This document shows positions 43,701 through 49,636 of a stretch of 52,658 bases of DNA, piece after piece. The translations under genes were made by a program, and so were the position numbers. Origin of the DNA: an uncultured Clostridia bacterium (lineage in GTDB: Bacteria > Bacillota > Clostridia > UBA1381); the NCBI GenBank assembly GCA_947626045.1, contig CANQQS010000004.1, positions 1-52,658 of the forward strand. Reading direction: 5' to 3'. Every line of letters starts with the position of its first letter. The first letter of the stretch is position 1. The notes under the pieces were generated by a model. That model saw only the letters and a program-made list of their open reading frames with translations, made no database searches and had not been told where the DNA came from.

Positions 43701-44689
43701 CTGTAGGCGTGTCGAGCGAAAACATCACCGAGACGGCAAACCTTATCAAAATCATTATTCCGTTCGTTACGGACGGCAAGAAGGATATAACGGTTTACCG
43801 TTACCACGGCGGCAAAGCCGAGACAATGGCAAGCAGCGGTACGGGTGAGCGTTATGAGGTCGGTGACGGAGTTGTCACAATTTACGCGCAGAAATTCTCG
43901 ACGTATGCTATTGCGTACAATGACGACACAACGGCGCCGAGCGCTTCGCCTTCGCCTACACCCAAGCCGAGTACGGGCAGCACATCGCGCGGCAGCGGCA
44001 GCGGCAGAGGATCGGCGGTAACAACACCGAAGCCCACCGCGTCACCAAAGCCAACGGCGACAGCCGAACCGACGGCGACGAGCGAACCTGGGAGCAAGCC
44101 GACCGACGCGCCGCAGCCTACGGCAAAACCGAGTGATACTGAGAAAGCAATGCCGTTCACGGATGTTGCGGAGACGGATTGGTTCTACGACGCTGTTTAT
44201 AACGCTTACGTAAATAATCTCATAACCGGCACGAGCGAAACGACATTCGCTCCCGAAGCAGCACTCACGCGCGGAATGCTCGCGGCAATACTCGGACGTA
44301 TGGAGGGCGTTTCCGCAGCGTCGGGAGCGACGGAGTACACCGACGTTGACGCGGACGCGTATTACGCGCCGTACATCGCGTGGGGTACGGAAAACGGAAT
44401 ACTCCACGGTATGGGCGACGGTACATTCCGTCCCGACGAAAGCGTGACGCGCGAGCAGGCGGCGAAAATTATCAAAGAGTATTACGACTACAAGGGAGAA
44501 GGCCCCGAGGGCGCGTGGGCTGTACGTCTCGACTACAGCGACATTGCCTCGATTTCGGACTGGGCTTTGGAAGGCGTAATGTTCTGCGCGATGAAGGATA
44601 TTATGGTAGGACGCGACGGCGGATCGTTCGATCCGAAAGCAAATATCACCCGTGCCGAATGTGCGGCTGTAATCGGGCGTATAAAATAG
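37712..44689 (+). CDS. Giant SLH-anchored multidomain surface protein with three LamG-like modules
   Basis: A 2325-residue exported protein with ribosome site GAAGGGAG. Approximate layout: signal peptide 1-32; LamG-like 36-265; Ig-like 265-348; beta module 353-434; novel domain X1 443-655; beta modules 656-823; LamG-like 2 823-1028 (TRLFYANFDENEIEAVKG); Ig-like 1029-1106; beta module 1110-1186; LamG-like 3 1188-1388 (VGAWIKPADMDNWWQRVFDF); Thr/Pro linker 1390-1470; domain X2 1472-1728; second linker 1730-1828; carboxypeptidase-regulatory-like fold 1828-1910 (ETTTDENGNYAFDGVEAGSY); a further region to 2073; Ser/Gly/Pro linker to 2146; three SLH motifs 2148-2325. No catalytic domain is recognisable. 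It probably binds polysaccharide at the cell surface. X1 and X2 share HDDGFF.G.GER (His547, His1606). The next gene is a pectate lyase. Confidence 0.9.
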   Translation: MKFRKSISLYTALIMLVSMFSPFGALSTATASGENHVIFAMNFDEASDSKTPAPQVGQAVIEAGSGTAVAFKAPENVDGHNTNAAYFPGGGSKTNPTWIEAKNGDGNPLFSGIDGAVVSMWILPEDVGSNTSWLYSVTNAGDGQFEGAAVASQREYIAAFITSGKLLRCERGAATNSTSYFIEKAYPEETNGHRIDIIEGENIQEVYVDGNLFMEGGTNKTISQILGEKGTRSSSCFKIGFIGWGETFKGYIDDVVVYDVAPNVNLGMTEISDESVALPTPAADAGYTVKWSAEGSSPISIDENGYDATITKPETDTDVKLTATITIGEGDGDTYKRELTKDFTVKVKGTTKYAAEVDTGSNDYLEIDGAESEFLEAAPVTVNVKGAVPAGQYIKSVKATQADGEETVTATKIGLKKYTFNMPAYNVKVSAELANIPDDLKDKLAEANKKFDATGADSSKLTDMGFEENTSADESTPDVKHASVMANKNTQTTPVTFNGTDGYGKNADWFMVEFVPSSFGKGKPGFNDMWFTDMDGTARYGFCYAAHDDGFFSGAGERNAPGKSTDRLANHTGTTPVSSNITSFTYTDDADVCHILVENGTDGYTVKMYKNYELIVTESYSGKFNGINKLGMFTATGSNDLPVSFGNLKIYSDIPHEGTPNIEIDYENEKLTGFDEGGSYTINEEEVSPDASTHTLSVTEYIPTENTETLSIVKKGSEGTTKDSAAQSLVVPARPAAPAGVTGEAPTAEGGKGKLKNTTDGMQYREKTDGTGGMWTDCTASETEVVAGKTYEVRTKATATAFASLAADVEVGAYVAPEPPDEYPTRLFYANFDENEIEAVKGKITNQGVTVAEDNGNKVASFDGSHYMEIAKDDGTPLLNGTETAAIHIKAKPANTTADWYFYAAPDATSQTDRTKTGGTKEMYIGAANIDGVLNLERYKGGREGMPAVKSTLAKDAWHDLDFLFNEDTMEAYIDGKFVGSQTYTGAKLSEILGTADTQVFYIGKANWGTGEYLKGMVDDISVYSIAPIVDIENKSITDLLTLPTVDADAGYTVEWTSDKPEVIKIENGAATVKQPAADTAVKLTAKITYGAGINISKDITVTVQGQTALKVTVDDAVQDNVTVDKTEAYLGDEINVTVTAPDGKVIKDVKAGDMSILTSGRHGAYKFTMPSSDVKVTVEFEEKKQTAVFHFEDGTADGITYVQEGSAGTMEFADGKTDKALKLTPSAKNGWYGTLDKFPLSLSFSVGAWIKPADMDNWWQRVFDFGTGEGNSIFVTTRGETPNAKSEGTYRMDAFGAGIDSPTKLTVNEWAYITVTYDEATDKVTLYLNGESVGTATCTKNMAEVYGGTANYIGKSQYAADALYSGLIDEMVIYNYAITADEIKELMGVEETPAPTATPSAAPTDAPTATPSATPTDEPTATPSVTPTDAPTATPSVTPTDAPTATPSVTPTDAPTATPTATTAPKPDDSSEHLKGNIVDGTYDTVFDASAIEDSFTDKKVDDEEALSGWTSNWSGENNSKGMNVNFITDGDKQWFQFYGPVIAASGTPADLYTPKYGSSAKWFAIDFLMSSSIEKGTGDPVFCHDAVLLDNDKKPIFGYAYTTHDDGFFPGSGERSYDADGTYTQMQSGDNFASFLGQDNGTAGVLYENGKSVMRIIVDNGVKYDGQDAYAVTCAIDKDGTGNFEVISTRYYKGSANGFGGIREATINTKEWYNNARYGNMKVYVEKEAPTPTASPSVSPTTSPSATPTDAPTTTPSAAPTDAPTTMPSVTPTDAPTATPSVTPTDAPTTAPSVTPTDAPTTTPSVTPTDEPTASPSVSPSQKPTLTFDVTGAVKNSDGTAAANRKLTLKPLGLETTTDENGNYAFDGVEAGSYNIVVETGDGKTVTTLIDVTDGNVSADITLPAANVASAVETTDSDTGSDIKVEDIVVGGLDELADAVADALPDADKTKDIEVKMTVESKKEDASDTEQQAIKQESNNKAEKLDYIDIDIIKTVGVSSENITETANLIKIIIPFVTDGKKDITVYRYHGGKAETMASSGTGERYEVGDGVVTIYAQKFSTYAIAYNDDTTAPSASPSPTPKPSTGSTSRGSGSGRGSAVTTPKPTASPKPTATAEPTATSEPGSKPTDAPQPTAKPSDTEKAMPFTDVAETDWFYDAVYNAYVNNLITGTSETTFAPEAALTRGMLAAILGRMEGVSAASGATEYTDVDADAYYAPYIAWGTENGILHGMGDGTFRPDESVTREQAAKIIKEYYDYKGEGPEGAWAVRLDYSDIASISDWALEGVMFCAMKDIMVGRDGGSFDPKANITRAECAAVIGRIK
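41890..42115 (+). repeat. Coding tandem repeat, 36-bp units (first Thr/Pro linker)
   Basis: About five to six copies of a 12-residue unit PTATPSVTPTDA, with small variations (AAPTDA, ATPTDE). DNA copies are close to identical, so length variation by slippage or recombination is likely. Confidence 0.85.
42901..43170 (+). repeat. Coding tandem repeat, 36-bp units (second Thr/Pro linker)
   Basis: Six or seven copies of the same 12-residue unit (PTTTPSVTPTDA variants) separating domain X2 from the carboxypeptidase-regulatory-like fold. Confidence 0.85.
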
Positions 44690-44732
44690 TTGCTTTTCAT
44701 GGGGTCCCTCCCGTGAAACACATACAACTCGG

Positions 44733-44767
44733 AAAATGACCGTTTGTAGAATACAAGCGGTCGTTTT
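44733..44767 (+). terminator. Terminator of the giant surface protein gene
   Basis: Stem GACCGTTTGTA / TACAAGCGGTC (one G-T pair), flanked by AAAA and TTTT. The pectate lyase start follows 23 bp later, so that gene may be expressed by read-through. Confidence 0.75.
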
Positions 44768-44789
44768 CTGACATTACGGAGGTTTGTTT

Positions 44790-47327
44790 ATGAAAAAGTT
44801 AATTCCCTCTTTGCTCGCGCTGACCGTTCTTATATCAGCCGCGCCGTGCAATATTAAAACCGCGAAGGCTGCCGGAGAAATTCCAGCGTTTCCGGGCGCG
44901 GAGGGCGGCGGTATGTACGCAACGGGCGGACGCGGCGGCACGATCGTACACGTCACAAACCTGAACGACTCCGGTGCGGGTTCACTGCGCGACGCGGTAT
45001 CACATTCTGGAAGAATAGTCGTGTTCGACGTGGGCGGCACGATCAATTTAAAATCCGACATCTCGTGCGCCGGCAATGTCACCGTAGCCGGTCAGACTGC
45101 TCCCGGCGGCAAGGGAATTACGCTTAAGGGCGGAAAATTCGCGTTCGGCGGCGATAATACAATTGTAAGGTTTATATCCTCGCGTCCGGGCGAAAAGGGC
45201 GTGGAGTCCGATTACGACGCGTGGGGCGGCTCGAAGGGTTCAAATTCCATAATCGACCACTGCTCCATCGGCTGGGCGAACGACGAGCAGTTCGGCTTGT
45301 ATTCGGCGAGCAGCCAGACGGTGCAGTACACTATTATAGGACCGTCCAACTGCGTGTCGTACCATTCAAAAGGCGCGCACGGCTTCGGCGTGATGTTCGG
45401 TGCGTCGAACAACTCATGGCACCACAATCTTTTGTGCCACTCGCTTTCGCGTAATTTCCGCGGCAAGGTGAGCGGCTCAAATCCTATGGAATTTGTAAAC
45501 AATGTAATATACGACTGGGGCTACCAGACCGCGTACGGCTCAATGGGGCATTTGAATTATGTGGGAAATTATCTTAAAATGGGACCCTCGACAAAAGGCG
45601 GTCAGCGGTTTATAAATTTGTCGAGCGGTTCCCACTATGAGCTTTTCAGATTTTATCTTACGGGCAATAAAATAACACGACCCGACGGCACTCCGTATTC
45701 CGACGCGGTAAACACGAACAACCGGAACGGCGGCGTAAGCTATAACAGCCACGGCGCGGAAGCGGATTACCGTGTTGACACGTATTTCCCGATAAGCGCT
45801 TCAACGGGCGCGGACGTGTCTATGGCGAAATCGCCGGAAACGGCTGACGCTGCGTTTGAAAAAGTCGTGTCATACGCGGGCGCGTCGATAAATCCAGCTG
45901 ACAACTCGCAGAGCGGATATAATTACGCGTCCGACGACACCCGCACGAAAATAGACGCGCAGGTGCTATACGAGGCGCGCACCGGCACAGGCTCGCTCAC
46001 AGGCGGACGCGATTTTTCGACCGTGACGGACAGCGCCGTAAAGGACGCAATCAGCACCTACGGCATACAGTACTGCGACTATAATTCATACTATCCTCCC
46101 GCAACGCAGAAGGAGATAGTCGATACCGATTACGACGGTATGCCGGATGAGTGGGAGCTCGCCCGCGGGCTTGACCCGAATAAAGCGGCTGACGCTAAAA
46201 GCGACTATCTCGGCGACGGCTATAACAATATCGAATATTATATAAACGACTTGACGGTCAACGCATTCCCGAAAGGCGTTGTAACGGTTTCACCGACGAC
46301 TGTCGATTTGGGCGAGGATTACGCTCATGCCAAGGCTGACGCGGACGCGATAACGCTTTCACCGACGACGATAAAGGAAGCGTCGGATTTAACGCTCCCG
46401 CAGACGGGCGCGCTGCACGGCTCAAAAATAGTGTGGAGCAGCAGCTCGTCCGCAATCCTCATGCAGAACAATCAAATTTCCGAGGTTATACGTCCCGACG
46501 GCGCAAACGAGACCGTTACGCTTACGGCAAGCGTCACCGTCGGAGATTTTACGATAAGGCGCGGATTTACCGTAACGGTAATAGGACTGCCGAAAAAGTT
46601 TGATTTCGGCGACGGCGCGGCTCAGGACGGCTATACCGCCGTTACGTCATCATCGGCGTACTCGCTCATGACGCGCTACGGTTTTATCGAAACGAATGTG
46701 GAAGGAATGACGCGCGCGCCGGGAGAAATCCCGTCCGGCTTTGACGCGCTGTACGGCGATCAGATTTTGTGCTCCGCGGTAAACGCTCCGTTTACCTTTA
46801 AGGCGGACGTTCCGAACGGAAAATATATTGTGACTGTCCACTACGGCAGCTGGAACGATGCGTTCGGTACAAATTACACAGTGGAAGGCGTTGTTTCCGG
46901 CAACCTTGAGTCAACCGCGTCGGCGCAATATAAAACAAAGGTTGAAGTTACAGACGGCGCAATCGACATAACCGTAAACAAGGGCGCGAAAGCGTGGGGC
47001 GGCTACATAAGCGGCATGGATGTAATCCCGATCGAAGCGCCGCCCATAGCAGAACCGCCCGACGAGGATCCGCGTGTAGAAACGGAGCTTTCGCCCGACA
47101 AAACAATAATTACCGCGTCGCCCGTAAACTGCGGTGAAGGTACGCTCATCTGCGCACTTTACGCAGGAGACGGGCTGATAAAATGCTTTACCGGGGAGTA
47201 CACGGGCGACGATATGGATTTTGATGTTGTAAGCGGCGCGGACAAGGCGGTTGTCATGCTGTGGAACAGCATGGACGGTATGACGCCGACATGCGAAGCA
47301 TGCAAAACAAACCTTCTCGGGCAATAA
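44790..47327 (+). CDS. Secreted pectate lyase (PL1-like) with Ig-like and carbohydrate-binding-like modules
   Basis: An exported protein of about 845 residues. The signal peptide covers 1 to about 30 and ends near KAAGEIP. The catalytic parallel beta-helix spans about 30-470. It starts FPGAEGGGMYATGGRGG and contains VVFDVGGTINL, IIDHCSIGWANDEQFGLY and HHNLLCHSLSRNFRG, consistent with pectate lyase family PL1. A calcium/dockerin-like stretch DTDYDGMPDEWELARGLDP follows. Next come an Ig-like module (about 490-595), a beta-sandwich binding-like module (about 600-750: VTVHYGSWNDAFGTNYTVEG) and a short C-terminal domain. It cleaves polygalacturonate by beta-elimination. It has no SLH motif, so it is either released or held by partners. 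Start at 44790 set by CGGAGG 7 nt upstream. Confidence 0.9.
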   Translation: MKKLIPSLLALTVLISAAPCNIKTAKAAGEIPAFPGAEGGGMYATGGRGGTIVHVTNLNDSGAGSLRDAVSHSGRIVVFDVGGTINLKSDISCAGNVTVAGQTAPGGKGITLKGGKFAFGGDNTIVRFISSRPGEKGVESDYDAWGGSKGSNSIIDHCSIGWANDEQFGLYSASSQTVQYTIIGPSNCVSYHSKGAHGFGVMFGASNNSWHHNLLCHSLSRNFRGKVSGSNPMEFVNNVIYDWGYQTAYGSMGHLNYVGNYLKMGPSTKGGQRFINLSSGSHYELFRFYLTGNKITRPDGTPYSDAVNTNNRNGGVSYNSHGAEADYRVDTYFPISASTGADVSMAKSPETADAAFEKVVSYAGASINPADNSQSGYNYASDDTRTKIDAQVLYEARTGTGSLTGGRDFSTVTDSAVKDAISTYGIQYCDYNSYYPPATQKEIVDTDYDGMPDEWELARGLDPNKAADAKSDYLGDGYNNIEYYINDLTVNAFPKGVVTVSPTTVDLGEDYAHAKADADAITLSPTTIKEASDLTLPQTGALHGSKIVWSSSSSAILMQNNQISEVIRPDGANETVTLTASVTVGDFTIRRGFTVTVIGLPKKFDFGDGAAQDGYTAVTSSSAYSLMTRYGFIETNVEGMTRAPGEIPSGFDALYGDQILCSAVNAPFTFKADVPNGKYIVTVHYGSWNDAFGTNYTVEGVVSGNLESTASAQYKTKVEVTDGAIDITVNKGAKAWGGYISGMDVIPIEAPPIAEPPDEDPRVETELSPDKTIITASPVNCGEGTLICALYAGDGLIKCFTGEYTGDDMDFDVVSGADKAVVMLWNSMDGMTPTCEACKTNLLGQ

Positions 47328-47353
47328 AAACAGAAAAACCACCCTCAACCTAC

Positions 47354-47382
47354 AAGCGATTACCTTTTGGTAATCGCTTTTT
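47354..47382. terminator. Terminator of the pectate lyase gene
   Basis: Perfect stem AAGCGATTACC / GGTAATCGCTT with TTTT loop and T run. It also faces the integrase remnant on the other strand and may mark the edge of the accessory region. Confidence 0.9.
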
Positions 47383-47393
47383 CATGTTTGCTT

Positions 47394-47851
47394 CTATTTT
47401 CTCAGTTGCATTGTATTCAATACAATTCTCTTGATTGCCCGATTAACAGATTGCGGATTTGGAACATTGCCGTAACGGTTTTTAAATACAAATCCTGTCA
47501 TTCCATCTATTACGGTTTCGTTTGCTCCGGTTTCTTTCTGCTCATTCTTAATCATTTCAAATGCGTCTCTGACTGAATCTAACATAGGAATTGTACGGAT
47601 GCCTGTCTCTGTCTTTACCTCAGAAATATGCAATACTGATGTGCGCTTTTCTCCGACCGGATAATAAACAACGCTATGGTTAATGCTGATTACACCTTTT
47701 TCAAAATCCAAATCCTTCCACCGCAAACCCAACGCTTCACCGATACGACAGCCTGTACCGAATAAGAATACACATACCGATTATCTGAACTTCTCTGCAT
47801 CTCTCCTTTAAGCAGAGCTCCTTCCCGCGAATCTTTTCTTGTCTTAGCCAT
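47394..47851 (-). pseudogene. Gutted tyrosine recombinase (Tn916-type integrase)
   Basis: The start at 47851 has a good ribosome site (AGAAGGGG) and encodes MAKTRKDSREGALLKGEM, the usual integrase N-terminus. About 30 codons later the frame breaks and jumps to FGTGCRIGEALGLRWKDLDF, the central catalytic-domain box with its Arg. Most of the core-binding region is therefore deleted. The C-terminal part runs to VNRAIKRIVLNTMQLRK and stops before the HxxR and Tyr motifs. The gene cannot be active. It marks a former integrative element whose surviving cargo is probably the restriction-modification region to the right. Confidence 0.85.
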
Positions 47852-47905
47852 TTTGATTCCCCTTCTAAAGTGTGTATGGCGTTTTTGCCAAAAAAGAAAG
47901 GACTG

Positions 47906-48052
47906 ATGAAAGTGAAACAAAAATATTTACCGGGAACAGTTCGAGAACGGATGCGGGATTGAATGAAAAAATCAAACCTCACTCAATCAGAGCTAACAAA
48001 ACGCATTGATATTGCGGAAAGCAGGTTACCAAAGGAACTAATCTTCAATTAG
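47906..48052 (+). pseudogene. Broken XRE-family regulator
   Basis: MKVKQKYLPGTVRERMRD is followed by an in-frame TGA and an ATG that continues MKKSNLTQSELTKRIDIAES, the start of a lambda-repressor-type HTH. It then diverges and stops at 48052. The gene is divergent from the integrase remnant, an arrangement common in integrative elements. Both the internal stop and the truncated HTH argue against function. Confidence 0.7.
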
Positions 48053-48104
48053 GAAATCAGCAGCAGTTACGCCTTCTCTGTACGGAATAAATGATATAAT
48101 CAAG

Positions 48105-48276
48105 TTATCTTCCTTTATAGAGATCATGAACAATACCGCTGATAGCCTCTAAAACATTGCTTTTGCCCGATCTGTTGTTGCCAACCATTATTGTAAGACT
48201 ATTTCCCGATTCAAAATTTACATTAAAATCTATTAAGTTTTTATAATTTTTAACAAATAATCCTTTTAATTTTCAT
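48105..48276 (-). pseudogene. Fragment of an AAA/SMC-like ATPase gene
   Basis: Directly after the specificity gene, the frame reads GLFVKNYKNLIDFNVNFESG, then a Walker A loop MVGNNRSGKSNVLEAISG, and stops at 48105. The natural start (an MKLKGLF-type beginning at 48276) is out of frame by one base in an A run. Only the N-terminal 50-60 residues of what is normally a protein of several hundred residues survive. This type of ATPase often accompanies defence operons. Beyond it (48053-48104) nothing is recognisable. Confidence 0.65.
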
Positions 48277-49636
48277 TAAAAATCGTCTCCTCGAACTCTT
48301 TTTTTGCTTGTGTACGTAGTTTTGCGGCTTCCGCATGCTTTATTTTGATTTGATTTCTAATTGCAGAATTTTTTTTCACTATAGTTTCTTGAGTAATAAC
48401 ATCAGGATTGTCAGAATGTAGTGGTAATCTGGGCAGTGTCAACATCTCAAGAAAATCCGCACTTACACGCTGCTGACCGGCTGAACCGGTAAAATAGTTC
48501 ATGGCAATTTTTCGTAATCTTTTGGTTCTCAGAAGGCAATGTATATATCCGGGAATAGCATTTTTATTTGTTCTAAACACGTGAAACTCTGTAGAACCAT
48601 ATGCAAACCCGTTTTTTAAATTTACCGCAACCGCACATTTTCCGTTTTGCATACATGGAGTTATCTTTGCCCATATAATGTCATTTTCTTGAAAAGCCGT
48701 ATATCCTTTACTCTTGCTTACTTTTCCGGTCTTTTGTTCAATAATTTCACCATATATGTCGGATACGCATTCCATTGGTATAAACGAAACATCTTCAATA
48801 TTTTCCGGATATATGGTTTTGGGGTTAATTGCACAAAAGAATTCTAATGGCAGATTGTCAAACTGTGACGATTTGAAAACATCCTGCGGCTTGATTGTAT
48901 TGCTGTTCATTTTCGCGCCCCAACCGACCAGTTTAGAAAAACTTGTAGTTTTTAATAATTTTAAATCGTTTTTGTTTACAATGTTTTTTTCTATTTTTAA
49001 CATATCAAAAATATAATTATCCATTTCTTCATTCAGCGAATCTGCTTCGAGCTCAAGTGCCTGAGCTTTCTTTATGCGCTTATTGTATTTTTCAACCAAC
49101 TTATATTGAACATCTATTGGCGGCACAGGAATATTAATATTTGATAATTTGTCATACGATAATGTCTGTCGAACCGATCCTGTAGTATTATCTTTTATCA
49201 ATGTGTTGAATATCGATGTTTTTAAAACAAGGTACAGATATTCCGGTAAAAGAGTTTCCTTGCATTTGAAAACGACATATGCCGGACTGATATACTCATT
49301 TGATAATTCAGCAGTTTTTAATCCAATGGAACCGACATTTACCCTGTAGGGATTGTATGTCAAATACCCATTCTCAACATAAATATAAGGTTGGTTTATG
49401 TTTTTTCCCAATTCCGTATAGGCATCAAACATACCGACTTCATTTGAAATACCTAAAATCCCGAACTTCCTTTCCGGTTCTTCATAAAGCTTTGTTTTTG
49501 CCGTAATATGAATTGTATGTTTGCCTATATTACTAATAGGATAATTTGAGGCAACGGATGTTGAAAAGAAGTATTTTACATTCCACTGTTCGGTTTCACT
49601 GAAGCGAATAGTCTTTAATAAATTACTTCTTACCAC
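48266..49636 (-). CDS. Type I-like specificity subunit (HsdS family)
   Basis: A 456-residue DNA-recognition subunit with the usual two-fold layout. The first target-recognition domain (about 1-175) ends in SVRQTLSYDKLSNINIPVPP and a helical spacer (KLVEKYNKRIKKAQALELEA). The second (about 225-420) ends in GSAGQQRVSADFLEMLTLPR and a C-terminal helix. It pairs with the nuclease-methylase at 49630 to set the target sequence. The GTG start at 49636 overlaps the upstream stop codon and follows AAGGAGG, so translation is coupled. The strongly AT-rich composition agrees with horizontal origin. The target sequence cannot be predicted. Confidence 0.92.
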   Translation of the reverse strand: MVRSNLLKTIRFSETEQWNVKYFFSTSVASNYPISNIGKHTIHITAKTKLYEEPERKFGILGISNEVGMFDAYTELGKNINQPYIYVENGYLTYNPYRVNVGSIGLKTAELSNEYISPAYVVFKCKETLLPEYLYLVLKTSIFNTLIKDNTTGSVRQTLSYDKLSNINIPVPPIDVQYKLVEKYNKRIKKAQALELEADSLNEEMDNYIFDMLKIEKNIVNKNDLKLLKTTSFSKLVGWGAKMNSNTIKPQDVFKSSQFDNLPLEFFCAINPKTIYPENIEDVSFIPMECVSDIYGEIIEQKTGKVSKSKGYTAFQENDIIWAKITPCMQNGKCAVAVNLKNGFAYGSTEFHVFRTNKNAIPGYIHCLLRTKRLRKIAMNYFTGSAGQQRVSADFLEMLTLPRLPLHSDNPDVITQETIVKKNSAIRNQIKIKHAEAAKLRTQAKKEFEETIFNEN

